Below, one piece after another: positions 37,118 through 46,669 of a DNA stretch of 64,000 nucleotides. Both the position numbers and the translations under genes were made by a program. Position 1 is the first letter of the stretch. Every line of letters starts with the position of its first letter. This DNA is from Paracholeplasma vituli (GTDB lineage: Bacteria; Bacillota_I; Bacilli_A; Acholeplasmatales; UBA5453), in NCBI RefSeq assembly GCF_025446935.1, contig NZ_JAOEGN010000001.1, positions 124,001-188,000 of the forward strand, given 5' to 3'. A model generated the notes under the pieces. It searched no databases. It was not told where the DNA came from and saw only the letters and a program-made list of their open reading frames with translations.

Positions 37118-38818
37118 TTATAAGAATGGAATTAGATTAATGTATACCTCAACTACGAATAGCAGTGCTACAAATGTACCTAAAATTTGTAGTAAAATCG
37201 GTAATCCCTTTCTCATTTGATTTTGTGTTCTCACCTTCAAAGCTTTCTTAAAGTCTAACGCATCATTCAATTTAATGAGTTCACTCTTGGTATAGGTAGT
37301 GATACGTTTAGGTAAGAATTTACTGAATAAATACGTGACAACCATAAATAGTGCGGATACACCAGCCATGACAAAGTTCATCGGTGAAGCGAGTTTATCA
37401 AAGTATAAGAAGTTCATTGCACAAAGCGATAACAATAAAAGTATATTGAAAATCAAATAGAGATTCGATTTTGGTTTAGTATCTGACTTCAGTACTTTTT
37501 GAATACTCTTTTCTACTTCTTTTTTAACAGGACCATCGAGTAATACCCCTTTTTGAATATCCTCTAGAGTCAATTTTGTTTCATAGGTTTCATCTAGATA
37601 TTTGAATCTGAGTCTTAAGGATGGGTGGAATAAATAAGCGTAATCCATATCGACTTTCGTATCGACCAAAAGGTCTTTGACTTTAGCCTTCTCTGCCTCC
37701 AACGCTTTCTGAAGCTGTTCGTGAATGTGTTTTTCAGATTCATATGGTTCAAATACACAAATACCGAGTGGAACATTTAGTTTACTGTAAATGCCGCGCT
37801 CAGTTAAGACACCCATTTTAGGTTCCGGTCTTTGTTCAAAGTTTTGATACTTCACTTCTTTTTGAATCACTTCGGGTGTTATTTTCTTTTTCGGCTTTTC
37901 CTTATATATATCGAGTACACCTGAATAAAACATGAGTGGTTTCGAACTTAGAATCATTTCAGGAAAAATCTTTAGGTCTTTAATAGTGGTTGAGAAGTTC
38001 GGATCGTACGAAACAGACTGAAATACATAGGCTTTATAATCTTCAATATACTTTTGGTAATCGAATATGGTATCTAAGTATCCACCCTTTGGTGGCATAA
38101 AGCTTTTTCTCTCTAAAGTATTCACATGATCTGGCTTGAAGTTATTGTTGATGAGTAAGACGTAATACATGGTTGCTTTTTGAATGTCTTTACCATTAAA
38201 GTCTTTATAATGATTAGACCCATCATAATATAAAAGGAATAGTTGATACGTTGACAAAAGATGTCCCTTCTTATGGGCGATGTTTAAATCGTCAATGGCT
38301 TTCTCATAATTTGGTTTTTTAGATTCGAGATGATATAAAGCGGCGTGATAAAGTCCCATCGGAACGGCGTATTTTTCATATAAAGCGATGATTTTTTCAA
38401 TTTCCCCATCTGTTGCGTATAAGCGCGGATCAAATTCACTCAAATACACGAAGGTTTGAGGTTCGTATTCCGCCATATAGGTTTCAAAGTATTTATAACC
38501 GACTTTATAGTTAGGGACTTGATTATAAAGTGTCCCAAAATAGATTTGACCACAGTAAAAATTAGCCTCTAAATGGCCTTTTTTAGCTGAGAGTTTAATC
38601 TTATCGATACCTTCTTCAATTTTCCCTACTGAAACGAGAATAAATCCAAGTTCAAGGAGGGCTTTGGGGTGGTTTTTCGCGCTCGCTAATTTAATGTATT
38701 TTTCATACACTTGATCATTTTGTAAAACGACTTTCCCTGTTTTGTAAAGCATCGCGAGATCATAACACGCATCTAAATCCCCTGAATTGGCTTTGAGTGC
38801 GAGTGCGTTTAAATCCAT
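37118..38818 (-). CDS. Sel1/TPR-like repeat protein with C-terminal membrane segments
   Basis: A 566-residue protein. Residues about 1-240 carry Sel1-like helical repeats (DACYDLAMLYKTGKVV, PKALLELGFIL, LEANFYCGQIYFG, YHAALYHLESK, STYQLFLLYYDG). A charged middle part (about 310-450) follows, then three hydrophobic segments at about 454-475, 480-500 and 535-560. Such proteins are protein-interaction platforms; with the membrane end it may anchor a complex at the membrane. No specific function is known. A GGGGAGA site lies before the ATG and an extended -10 (TGATATAAT, 38845-38850) before that. Confidence 0.75.
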   Translation of the reverse strand: MDLNALALKANSGDLDACYDLAMLYKTGKVVLQNDQVYEKYIKLASAKNHPKALLELGFILVSVGKIEEGIDKIKLSAKKGHLEANFYCGQIYFGTLYNQVPNYKVGYKYFETYMAEYEPQTFVYLSEFDPRLYATDGEIEKIIALYEKYAVPMGLYHAALYHLESKKPNYEKAIDDLNIAHKKGHLLSTYQLFLLYYDGSNHYKDFNGKDIQKATMYYVLLINNNFKPDHVNTLERKSFMPPKGGYLDTIFDYQKYIEDYKAYVFQSVSYDPNFSTTIKDLKIFPEMILSSKPLMFYSGVLDIYKEKPKKKITPEVIQKEVKYQNFEQRPEPKMGVLTERGIYSKLNVPLGICVFEPYESEKHIHEQLQKALEAEKAKVKDLLVDTKVDMDYAYLFHPSLRLRFKYLDETYETKLTLEDIQKGVLLDGPVKKEVEKSIQKVLKSDTKPKSNLYLIFNILLLLSLCAMNFLYFDKLASPMNFVMAGVSALFMVVTYLFSKFLPKRITTYTKSELIKLNDALDFKKALKVRTQNQMRKGLPILLQILGTFVALLFVVEVYINLIPFL

Positions 38819-38844
38819 AGTATCTCCCCTTATCTCTTTACCAT

Positions 38845-38850
38845 ATTATA
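38845..38850 (-). promoter_or_regulatory. Extended -10 promoter of the Sel1-repeat gene
   Basis: TGATATAAT on the minus strand (-10 at 38845-38850), about 26 bases before the start codon. The surrounding 14 bases are identical to those at the promoter at 33680-33685. Confidence 0.55.
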
Positions 38851-38875
38851 TCACTAGATTTAATACAGCATTGAA

Positions 38876-38929
38876 AAACACCAATTCTTTAACTAAGTCT
38901 TAACGAGAGTGAAATGAGATTTGGTGTTT
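38876..38929 (-). terminator. Possible weak terminator after the flavin-fold gene
   Basis: A 9-bp perfect inverted repeat (38876-38884 with 38921-38929) with a long 36-base loop. The minus-strand right arm ends in several T, but a clear T tail is lacking. Confidence 0.35.
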
Positions 38930-38952
38930 CGTTGTATTCTATTTAAGTATGA

Positions 38953-39447
38953 TTACCAAAATGGTTCGAGTTTGACATCGATGTGATGCTTAATATCGGA
39001 TACCACCACAGAGTCATCGGTGATATTGAACTTATAGCCAATCTTGTTCTTGTGTACATAGCCTTTATAGGGGGTCACTTTGACGTAACATACACTTTCT
39101 AAATCTTCATTGTTTACTTCTTTATACCAAGGTTCAAAGACCTTTAGATAGACATTACGAATCGAAGCGTTTTTAAAATCTAATGGGTGTCCTGCAATGA
39201 CACCTTTACACCAAAAGCGGTTATGTCCGCCATCAGATATCATTACGTAAGGGTTATTTTGAATTTCTTTGACATAATTACATCTTAAATCGGTAACAAT
39301 CCAAAAGGAACCGTCATGATAAAAGCTGTCTACAGAACGCACGGAAGGCACGTTGTCTCTTGAAGTCACAACCAATAGAATTGTGTCGTTTTGATACTTC
39401 TCTTGAATGATATCTAAAACACCACTCTTAATTACATTGCTCGTCAT
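38953..39447 (-). CDS. Pyridoxamine 5'-phosphate oxidase-like flavin-fold protein
   Basis: A 164-residue protein of the split-barrel FMN-binding superfamily. The pattern TILLVVTSRDNVPSVRSVDSF, FWIVTDLRCNYVKEIQNNPYVMI and RFWCKGVIAGHP fits the family's beta-barrel core. The family reduces or binds flavins and sometimes metal or haem compounds; a substrate cannot be given. I chose the ATG at 39447, about 9 bases after AAGGATG, over the one at 39459. Confidence 0.78.
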   Translation of the reverse strand: MTSNVIKSGVLDIIQEKYQNDTILLVVTSRDNVPSVRSVDSFYHDGSFWIVTDLRCNYVKEIQNNPYVMISDGGHNRFWCKGVIAGHPLDFKNASIRNVYLKVFEPWYKEVNNEDLESVCYVKVTPYKGYVHKNKIGYKFNITDDSVVVSDIKHHIDVKLEPFW

Positions 39448-39492
39448 AATCTTTATCATCCTTATTTATATTACTTCTACTTTTATATCGTA

Positions 39493-42400
39493 TCACAGAT
39501 GTTGTGTAACAATTGCTAAATATTCAATAAAGGATTCAAGATAATGTTTTTGTTGATTCTGAATGATGAGCGTGATTTGAACACGATCATGAAAATAGGC
39601 TAGTTTCAAGGACGCATCCACCATCGAGGTTGCGAGAAATAAGGACTGACCATTTACACGTTTGGAGGCTTCTGAAGATAGAATCAATGTCACATCGGTT
39701 TTGGTTTTAATGGTTTTTTCAACACCTAATTTACTGATCAGTTTCTTAAAGACTTTTTCAAGCATGTATTCGACTAAGTTCGGATCCACTTGACCAAAAC
39801 GATCCTGAAGTTCGATGCGTAAATTCGATACGTCATTTAACGTATTCAACTCCGCGATTCGTTTATGAATCGCGACACGAACCTCATCGTTTTCAATGTA
39901 TTCATTTTGAATGTGTCGATTGGATAATGGAATGTCCATCACTTCTTTGGTTTCAGGTTTTTTAATCCCGCGTTTTTCATCGATGGTTTCTTCTAAGAGT
40001 TTTAGATACATATCCATACCGACGGTATCGATAAACCCACTTTGTTCGCCGCCTAAAATATCGCCTGCACCTCGAATTGATAAATCGCGCATCGCGATTT
40101 TAAATCCACTTCCAAGTTCCGTAAAGTCTTGAATCGTCTTTAGGCGTTTTTCAGCGTCTTCGCTCATGTGTTTTCCTCTACCATACATCAAATACGCATA
40201 GGCGATTTTATCGCTACGACCGACACGACCTCTAATTTGGTAAAGTTGTGATAAACCAAGCTGATCGGCATCGTGAATCAGTAAGGTATTGGTGTTTGGT
40301 ATGTCGATTCCGGTCTCGATAATGGTTGTAGAAACCAATACATCGTACTTACGGTCAATGAAGTCTGATAAGACGTCTTCCATCTGTTCTTTAGACATCT
40401 TCCCGTGAGCGAAACAAACCTTCGCTTCTGGAACGAGTTTCTTAATCTTTGTTACCATTAATTCCATATCTAGAACACGGTTATATAAGTAGAAAACCTG
40501 ACCAGCGCGCGATATTTCACGCTCAATAGCTTCTTTGATAACCGCGTCATGACGTTCAACGATATAGGTTTGAATCGGGTATCTGTTGAGTGGTGGTGTT
40601 TCAATCATGGATAAATCTTTAATGCCCATCAAAGCCATTTGTAAAGTACGTGGGATTGGGGTAGCGGATAAAGATAAGCAGTCTACATTGACACGCATCT
40701 CTTTGATGCGTTCTTTGTGTTCTACACCAAAACGTTGTTCTTCGTCAATGATGAGTAATCCTAAATCTTTAAATCCAATATCCTTCGATAGTAATCTGTG
40801 CGTACCAATGACGACATCTACTAAACCCGCTTTTAAGCGTTTTAAAACATCGGTTTGCTCCTTATTCGTAACAAACCTCGAAAGCAGTTCTACGGTCACT
40901 CCAAAGGGTTCAAAACGTTTTTTGAAAGCGTAGTAATGTTGTCTCGCAAGTACTGTCGTAGGCACCAAATACGCGACTTGCTTATCGGACATCACCGCTT
41001 TGAATGCAGCACGCATCGCGACTTCGGTCTTCCCATAACCGACGTCTCCGATTAATAAGCGGTCCATCGGTTTTTGTGATTCCATATCCTGTTTAACGGC
41101 TTCAATCGATTTTAATTGGTCCATCGTTTCATCAAATTCAAAAGCTGCTTCGAATTGTTGTTGGATTTCATTATCTTTAAGGAATGCATACCCTTTCGCT
41201 TGTTCTCTTTCTGAATACAAAGCGATGAGTTTATCAGAGATATCATTCAACTTCGATTTCACTTTCTTCTTCGTATTGGCCCACGAGTTCGTACCGAGTT
41301 GTGTTAACTTCGGTTCATGACCTTCTTTAGAGGAGTACTTTAATACTTTTTCAATTTGATCGACAGGAATGTATAAATAATCGGTACCTTGATAGGCGAT
41401 GTGTAAGTAATCACGCATCGAACCTGAAAGTTCCATTGATTTTAACCCTAAGTACTTCCCGATTCCGTAATCGTAGTGCACAACAAAGTCGCCTACTTTT
41501 AAATCGGTAACATCGCTAATCTTAATCGCTTCAGACATAACCGATTTATAGCGGATTTTTCTTTTATTGTTCTTATAATCAAAAATATCCGATTCATTTA
41601 GAACATGGAAGCCGTGTTTAACCAAATCAAAGGCGAATAAAGAAGGCCCATATAAAATATTGACGCACTTCGGTTCAATCACAGTAGGATCAACTATGTA
41701 AGTGATGTCTTTACTTTCAAGGAGTTCTTTAAGCTTATGAAGTCTAAACTCTTGAGCAATTGAAATGATGTAAGTATCTTGTTCTTTAGCTACACGTTCA
41801 ATGAAAGCGTCATAGTTGCCTTGATAAGTGATTTCATCACGAGCGTGTACGGATAAAGCGGTCGTCACGTTGATTGGGTTAAACCCAGATATCTCTATAT
41901 GTGGGTAGTTATAAATATGGCTTAATGGTTGATAGAATGGGATACTTAAAAAGGTTCTTCCATGATAAGTTTTGACGTATTCTTCTAAGTCTAATAACAT
42001 CCGGTCATCGTTCTTAGCCATCTTATGTTTATCAACGATATAGATTTTACGTTTGGCTGCGAAATCGAGGACGGTATATTCTGAATCCTTAAAGAACGGG
42101 GTTAAATACGTTAACGCATCCAAATCCATTCTTTGATAAAGCTTATCTAGATCGTGGTTAAACTTCTTTGATTCCAAATCGGATAGTTTGTGTTTAGCGA
42201 TGAACGCTTCAACTTTTTCAACCGCGAGTTCTTTTTCGGTGTCGTTGAAAAAGAGTTCGTTCATCGGTAGGATATGAATTTGATCGGTTTGTCCAAACGA
42301 TATTTGTGTGTCTGGTTTAAAGATTTTAATCTTTTCGATTTCATCAAACCCAATATCTAAACGGTAAGGTGATTCAGACCCAATCGGGAAAATATCGATG

Positions 42401-42927
42401 ATGTCCCCGCGAACCGCGAACTCACCGGTCTTAAGGACGGTATAGTCACGCTTGTAGCCGTGTTCCACTAAGTAGTTTATGAAACTCTCTAGATTGGTAG
42501 GGTCTCCTACATTTAAAGTAAGACTGCCTTCTTCCCAAGCGTGTGGGCTTCGTTGTTTTTTAATGACGGCAGTTTGGTGGGTTACGATGACTTTCTTCTT
42601 CCCTTTAAGAAGAGTCCCAATGGTATAAATACGTTCAATCTTAAACTCTATAGAAGTGAGTGCTAAAAGCGAGGTTAATACCTCATCCGAAGGGTAGAAC
42701 AAAACATCCTCATTGGATAGTAAATTAGATAGTCCATCGTAATACTGTTGAGCCATGTATAGATTTGGTAGTACAACAAAAATCGAATGATTGTTCTCTA
42801 AAAAATCCGCCGCGATGAGCGTCATATTGTAGGGATCATTCGTTTGATTGATTACCAAATCCTTATTCGTTTGAAGGATGGTTTGGTTTGGGATTAAGTT
42901 TTTAAAGTAGTTTAAAAATGCCATCAT
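39493..42927 (-). CDS. mfd: Transcription-repair coupling factor
   Basis: Removes stalled RNA polymerase from DNA damage and recruits UvrA. It has 1144 residues, full length: a UvrB-like N-terminal part, the RNA-polymerase interaction domain (GDFVVHYDYGIGKYLGL at about 495-512), then RecG-like helicase motifs: Walker A DVGYGKTEVAMRA, DEEQRFGV, SLSATPIPRTLQMAL, STTIIETGIDIPNTNT and QIRGRVGRS. The C-terminal TRCF domain follows. It ends with TGA, one sign that TGA is a stop in this organism. The pth-mfd order is kept from Bacillus. Confidence 0.97.
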   Translation of the reverse strand: MMAFLNYFKNLIPNQTILQTNKDLVINQTNDPYNMTLIAADFLENNHSIFVVLPNLYMAQQYYDGLSNLLSNEDVLFYPSDEVLTSLLALTSIEFKIERIYTIGTLLKGKKKVIVTHQTAVIKKQRSPHAWEEGSLTLNVGDPTNLESFINYLVEHGYKRDYTVLKTGEFAVRGDIIDIFPIGSESPYRLDIGFDEIEKIKIFKPDTQISFGQTDQIHILPMNELFFNDTEKELAVEKVEAFIAKHKLSDLESKKFNHDLDKLYQRMDLDALTYLTPFFKDSEYTVLDFAAKRKIYIVDKHKMAKNDDRMLLDLEEYVKTYHGRTFLSIPFYQPLSHIYNYPHIEISGFNPINVTTALSVHARDEITYQGNYDAFIERVAKEQDTYIISIAQEFRLHKLKELLESKDITYIVDPTVIEPKCVNILYGPSLFAFDLVKHGFHVLNESDIFDYKNNKRKIRYKSVMSEAIKISDVTDLKVGDFVVHYDYGIGKYLGLKSMELSGSMRDYLHIAYQGTDYLYIPVDQIEKVLKYSSKEGHEPKLTQLGTNSWANTKKKVKSKLNDISDKLIALYSEREQAKGYAFLKDNEIQQQFEAAFEFDETMDQLKSIEAVKQDMESQKPMDRLLIGDVGYGKTEVAMRAAFKAVMSDKQVAYLVPTTVLARQHYYAFKKRFEPFGVTVELLSRFVTNKEQTDVLKRLKAGLVDVVIGTHRLLSKDIGFKDLGLLIIDEEQRFGVEHKERIKEMRVNVDCLSLSATPIPRTLQMALMGIKDLSMIETPPLNRYPIQTYIVERHDAVIKEAIEREISRAGQVFYLYNRVLDMELMVTKIKKLVPEAKVCFAHGKMSKEQMEDVLSDFIDRKYDVLVSTTIIETGIDIPNTNTLLIHDADQLGLSQLYQIRGRVGRSDKIAYAYLMYGRGKHMSEDAEKRLKTIQDFTELGSGFKIAMRDLSIRGAGDILGGEQSGFIDTVGMDMYLKLLEETIDEKRGIKKPETKEVMDIPLSNRHIQNEYIENDEVRVAIHKRIAELNTLNDVSNLRIELQDRFGQVDPNLVEYMLEKVFKKLISKLGVEKTIKTKTDVTLILSSEASKRVNGQSLFLATSMVDASLKLAYFHDRVQITLIIQNQQKHYLESFIEYLAIVTQHL

Positions 42928-42959
42928 AAGTCACCTCAAGACGTGAAAAACCGGAGGGT

Positions 42960-43532
42960 CTAGGAGACCCCCGGGGTGTTATATTTGGTCATAATATCCA
43001 CGAACTTTGCCCCTTGAATAAAATCTTTAGCGGCATCCGCTGCGTGGCGATAACTGATTTGCATAAGTGGCATTTCATCTTTCGTGAATTTGCCTAAAAC
43101 GTGTGAATGAAGCGATTTATCAGTGCCAGATATACCAACACGAATTCGCTTAAATGCTTGGGTGCCTAGGTGTGCAATCAAGCTCTTAACCCCATTGTGT
43201 CCGCCTGCCGAACCGGTTTCTCGTAGTCTTAATCGTGCCACATCTAAAGCGATATCATCGTAGATTACTAGTATATCTTCTAACGGGACTTTATAAAACT
43301 GTGATACTGCAATCACCGATTCACCAGAGAGATTCATGAAGGTTGTAGGTTTTAATAAAATCACTTTTTCCAAACCAACGGTTGTTGTGGCTATAAATCC
43401 CTTAAAGGCTTTATCGAGTTTGAAGGGTGCACTTAGACTTTCGGACAAAAGGTCTAAGACTTCAAACCCGACATTGTGCCTCGTGTGGACATATTCTTTA
43501 CCGGGATTACCTAAACCAACGATGAGTTTCAT
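42960..43532 (-). CDS. pth: Peptidyl-tRNA hydrolase
   Basis: Cuts peptides from tRNA dropped by the ribosome. It has 190 residues with IVGLGNPGKEYVHTRHNVGFEVLD (catalytic His in the RHNVG motif), KPTTFMNLSGESV, YDDIALDVARLRL and SAGGHNGVKSLIAHLGT. The start codon overlaps the prs stop (TAATG). The 32-base gap to mfd puts both in one operon. Confidence 0.96.
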   Translation of the reverse strand: MKLIVGLGNPGKEYVHTRHNVGFEVLDLLSESLSAPFKLDKAFKGFIATTTVGLEKVILLKPTTFMNLSGESVIAVSQFYKVPLEDILVIYDDIALDVARLRLRETGSAGGHNGVKSLIAHLGTQAFKRIRVGISGTDKSLHSHVLGKFTKDEMPLMQISYRHAADAAKDFIQGAKFVDIMTKYNTPGVS

Positions 43533-44509
43533 TATTCCTCTTTATGGGATTCGTAAATACGTTCAAAGATTTGGCTGATTGGTTCATCATCAATGATGTT
43601 GATGACAGCTTTACCTAAAAGCTGACCAATAGATAGTTGAGTGATTTTATTGTATTTCTTCAAGTCTTCGATGACGACAGTGTTCGTAACGACGACTTGT
43701 TTAATAACTGATTCTTGTAGACGCGCAATGGCATTATTAGAGAAGAGTGGATGAGTGGCAGCCACATAAACATCTTTCGCACCCGCTTCGATTAAAGCTT
43801 GTGCGCCGGCCATGAGTGTTCCACCAGTATCGATGATGTCATCGACCATGATACAGGTTCTACCTGCAACATCCCCGATGATGTTCATGACTTCAGCACG
43901 ATTCGCTTCCGGACGACGCTTGTCGATGATCGCGATCGGTGCATTGAAGAACTTCGCAAAGCTTCTCGCTCTGGTCACACCACCATGGTCTGGTGATACG
44001 ATGGTAACGTCTTCGAGTTTTAATTTTAAGAAGTAAGATGCGAGTAGTGGCATCCCTGGGAAGTTGTCAATTGGGATATCAAAGAAACCTTGAATTTGGG
44101 CTGCGTGTAAGTCGATACAAATCACACGGTCAACCCCAGAAACTTGAAGTAAGTCAGCGACTAACTTCGCTGTGATGGGTTGACGTGACTTCGCTTTACG
44201 GTCTTGTCTTGAATACCCATAGTATGGCATGATGATGGTTACACTCGCTGCGGATGCGCGTTTGAGTGCGTCTGTGAAAATAAGAACTTCCATTAAGTGG
44301 TCATTGACCGGCTTAGAAGTAGGTTGAACTAAGAAGACATGATGTCCTCTCACCGATTCGGTAATGTTCACACCGATTTCGCCGTCGGCGAAGCGTGTGA
44401 CTTCACATTCAGATAGTGGAATTCTAGATTCCTCACTGATTTCTTCTGCTAATTTTCTGTTGGATGCCAAACTAAACAGTTTGACTTTCTTTCCATCTAC
44501 GATTGACAT
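43532..44509 (-). CDS. prs: Ribose-phosphate pyrophosphokinase
   Basis: Makes PRPP from ribose 5-phosphate and ATP for nucleotide and cofactor synthesis. It has 325 residues with CEVTRFADGEIGVNI, the DLHAAQIQGFFDIPIDN metal/ATP loop, VSPDHGGVTRAR and the PRPP loop MVDDIIDTGGTL. It sits between ispE (21-base gap) and pth (one-base overlap) in a housekeeping operon. Confidence 0.97.
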   Translation of the reverse strand: MSIVDGKKVKLFSLASNRKLAEEISEESRIPLSECEVTRFADGEIGVNITESVRGHHVFLVQPTSKPVNDHLMEVLIFTDALKRASAASVTIIMPYYGYSRQDRKAKSRQPITAKLVADLLQVSGVDRVICIDLHAAQIQGFFDIPIDNFPGMPLLASYFLKLKLEDVTIVSPDHGGVTRARSFAKFFNAPIAIIDKRRPEANRAEVMNIIGDVAGRTCIMVDDIIDTGGTLMAGAQALIEAGAKDVYVAATHPLFSNNAIARLQESVIKQVVVTNTVVIEDLKKYNKITQLSIGQLLGKAVINIIDDEPISQIFERIYESHKEE

Positions 44510-44530
44510 ATGACATTCCCCCTGTATTCA

Positions 44531-45343
44531 TTATAACAATTCTTGATGTTCTTGTGTATGGATGATTACAATGTCTTTGATTGTTTTCAGACGTTCGATT
44601 TCATCTTCACTTAGGTTGAATAAAAATAGTGTAGATCCACTACCAGATAAGTGCGGTTTTAGTCCTAACACTTGGATCTGGTCATAGATTTCTTGAAGTT
44701 TTGGTGAGGTTTTAAAAGCAGGTATTAACAAATCGTTGTAGAGTACATTCTCATCCCCTTTTGTGAGATAAGTCTCTACACTTCTTTGAAAATCGTGTAC
44801 TCCCGAGTGGTTATAGTGACTAAACACATCTTTGGTTAAGATACTGATATTTGGACATACAAGTGTAATCGCATCAATTGGTTTTTCTACATTGAGAAAT
44901 TCAATATGGTCACCTCGACCTGTAAGGATTCCGCGTTTATTGTGTAAACAAAACAGTGTATCTGAACCCAGCGAATTCGCAAGGTCTTCTTGTTCATTTA
45001 AAGACATCTTGATATCCCAAAATCGATTGAGTCCACGAATGGTCGCGCTGATGTTCGCAGACCCCCCTGCTAACCCTGCACCAATCGGAATTCTTTTGTT
45101 TAAAGTAATCTTCACACCTTGTTTAATCTGGTATTTTGTTTGGATGATCTCCGCAACCTTAATAATCGCATTATGTTCGATATAAACATTGGATTCCAGT
45201 TCAATTGAATCACTTGGTTCGAACTTAAGATCATCATGAAACTCGATCGGAATCATCAAACTTTTGAGTTCGTGATACCCATCCTTACGTTTCCCTTGGA
45301 TATCTAAGATCAAATTGATTTTCGCATAAGCTTTTTCGATCAT
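44531..45343 (-). CDS. ispE: 4-diphosphocytidyl-2-C-methyl-D-erythritol kinase
   Basis: GHMP-family kinase of the methylerythritol phosphate route to isoprenoids, needed for undecaprenyl carriers and quinones. It has 270 residues with KAYAKINLILDI, the ATP loop RIPIGAGLAGGSANISATIRG and a third motif LKPHLSGSGSTLFLF. The ATG at 45343 overlaps the rsmA stop by 4 bases and follows GGGTGG; the GTG at 45352 is an alternative. Confidence 0.94.
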   Translation of the reverse strand: MIEKAYAKINLILDIQGKRKDGYHELKSLMIPIEFHDDLKFEPSDSIELESNVYIEHNAIIKVAEIIQTKYQIKQGVKITLNKRIPIGAGLAGGSANISATIRGLNRFWDIKMSLNEQEDLANSLGSDTLFCLHNKRGILTGRGDHIEFLNVEKPIDAITLVCPNISILTKDVFSHYNHSGVHDFQRSVETYLTKGDENVLYNDLLIPAFKTSPKLQEIYDQIQVLGLKPHLSGSGSTLFLFNLSEDEIERLKTIKDIVIIHTQEHQELL

Positions 45344-46149
45344 GCGTTCCACCCATTAGCGAGTTCAATGAAATCATCCATCGACAAACCTTCAGCTCTC
45401 GTAAAAGCGTGGTATTTTGGATTAATCTTTTGAAGTTTTTCTATTAACGCTTCTTTGGATAAATCGGTTAAACCAATTAAGTTATTTACGAGTGTCTTTC
45501 GTTTTTGAGTGAACGCAGCTTTAACCAATTCTTTAAAGAGCTTTTCGTCTTTAATTTGGTCTTGATACCGTCTATGCTTTTTAATTTGAATCACTGTAGA
45601 ATCGACATTCGGCACTGGGTAAAACGCAGTGCGTTTAACCTGAATGAGTTTTTTTACGTCCGCTTGATAGTTTATGATGATAGATAGCGCACCATAGTCA
45701 CCGGATTTTTCATCCGCAACCAATCGATCCGCAACCTCTTTTTGTATGAGGAGTGTCGCTTCGCTGACCCATTTAGATTCCAATAGCTTAAAGATAATCG
45801 GACTGGTGATGTAGTAAGGAATATTCGCGATGACTTTAACTGGACACTTAATTTCTTTTTCAATATAGTCATCCAAATCGATTTCCAATATGTCTGAATA
45901 TATCACCTTAAAGTTTGAGTTTAAACCTTCTAAAGGACGAAGGTAACTATCTAGTGAAGTATCAATTTCGAACGCAGTTAGAGATTTACCAGCTTTCACT
46001 AAATATTTAGTAAGTGCGCCACGTCCTGGGCCGATTTCGATGATATCATCCTCTAATGTGACTCCGGATTCGGTTATTATTTTTTTAAGAATGCTGTCGC
46101 TTTGTAAGAAGTTTTGTCCAAATTTCTTTTTAGGACGATTCGTATCCAT
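45340..46149 (-). CDS. rsmA: 16S rRNA (adenine1518-N6/adenine1519-N6)-dimethyltransferase
   Basis: Adds four methyl groups to two adenines near the 3' end of 16S rRNA. It has 269 residues from ATG 46149, which is preceded by AGGAGGTGC; an upstream start at 46185 would overlap more of rnmV. Motifs are KKFGQNFLQSDSIL, IEIGPGRGALTKYL (SAM site) and IANIPYYITSPII (the NIPY catalytic motif). It overlaps rnmV by 20 bases. Confidence 0.96.
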   Translation of the reverse strand: MDTNRPKKKFGQNFLQSDSILKKIITESGVTLEDDIIEIGPGRGALTKYLVKAGKSLTAFEIDTSLDSYLRPLEGLNSNFKVIYSDILEIDLDDYIEKEIKCPVKVIANIPYYITSPIIFKLLESKWVSEATLLIQKEVADRLVADEKSGDYGALSIIINYQADVKKLIQVKRTAFYPVPNVDSTVIQIKKHRRYQDQIKDEKLFKELVKAAFTQKRKTLVNNLIGLTDLSKEALIEKLQKINPKYHAFTRAEGLSMDDFIELANGWNA

Positions 46150-46669
46150 AGAGCACCTCCTCGACTTCTTGTTCTGTAATACCAAATAACGATAAACGTT
46201 GGTATAATCCCTTACCGTTCACATAACCAATTCTGAGTTTCTCACACAAAAAGAGGCGTTTGAGCCTTGATTCATTTTCACCAATAAGCCCTTGTTCAAG
46301 TAAAAAGTGTGGCGTGATATCGGAACCCGATACCGCACTTCGTTTGAGCTTTAGAGCTTCAAGGATGGTGTATCCGTCAGCGTGTTCTATACCGACCTTT
46401 TTTTCGTTAGAAGATAAAGATAAATTTCTTTCAATGAATGCGTGTTTAGCGCTTGGAATGTGTTTTGAGATAATTCTTCTTAAACGTTCTCCAGCATTAT
46501 CTGCGTCAACGAACACGATGATGTCATGTTGTTCGGATAAGCGTTTAAGTTGTTCAATAAAAGTCATATCGATCGCAGAACCATTCGTGATTAAAATGTT
46601 CGCTTCCGGTAGGACTTGTTTCACTTTTTGATAGTCGTGTCTACCTTCTACTACAATGATTTCATTCAT
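46130..46669 (-). CDS. rnmV: Ribonuclease M5
   Basis: Toprim nuclease that matures 5S rRNA. It has 179 residues: EIIVVEGRHDYQKVKQ at the N-terminus with the Toprim Glu, then VFVDADNAGERLRR with the DxD motif, and VGIEHADGYTILEAL. It overlaps the downstream rsmA, as in Bacillus and relatives, and is overlapped by the HD-hydrolase gene by 8 bases. Confidence 0.94.
   Translation of the reverse strand: MNEIIVVEGRHDYQKVKQVLPEANILITNGSAIDMTFIEQLKRLSEQHDIIVFVDADNAGERLRRIISKHIPSAKHAFIERNLSLSSNEKKVGIEHADGYTILEALKLKRSAVSGSDITPHFLLEQGLIGENESRLKRLFLCEKLRIGYVNGKGLYQRLSLFGITEQEVEEVLYGYESS

Noticed and set aside
44832-45185. Plus-strand frame of 117 codons opposite ispE
   Set aside because: It is a shadow of conserved ispE codons.
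46260-46631. Plus-strand frame of 123 codons opposite rnmV
   Set aside because: It mirrors a well-conserved gene, has no ribosome site of note and resembles no family; it is an antisense artefact.
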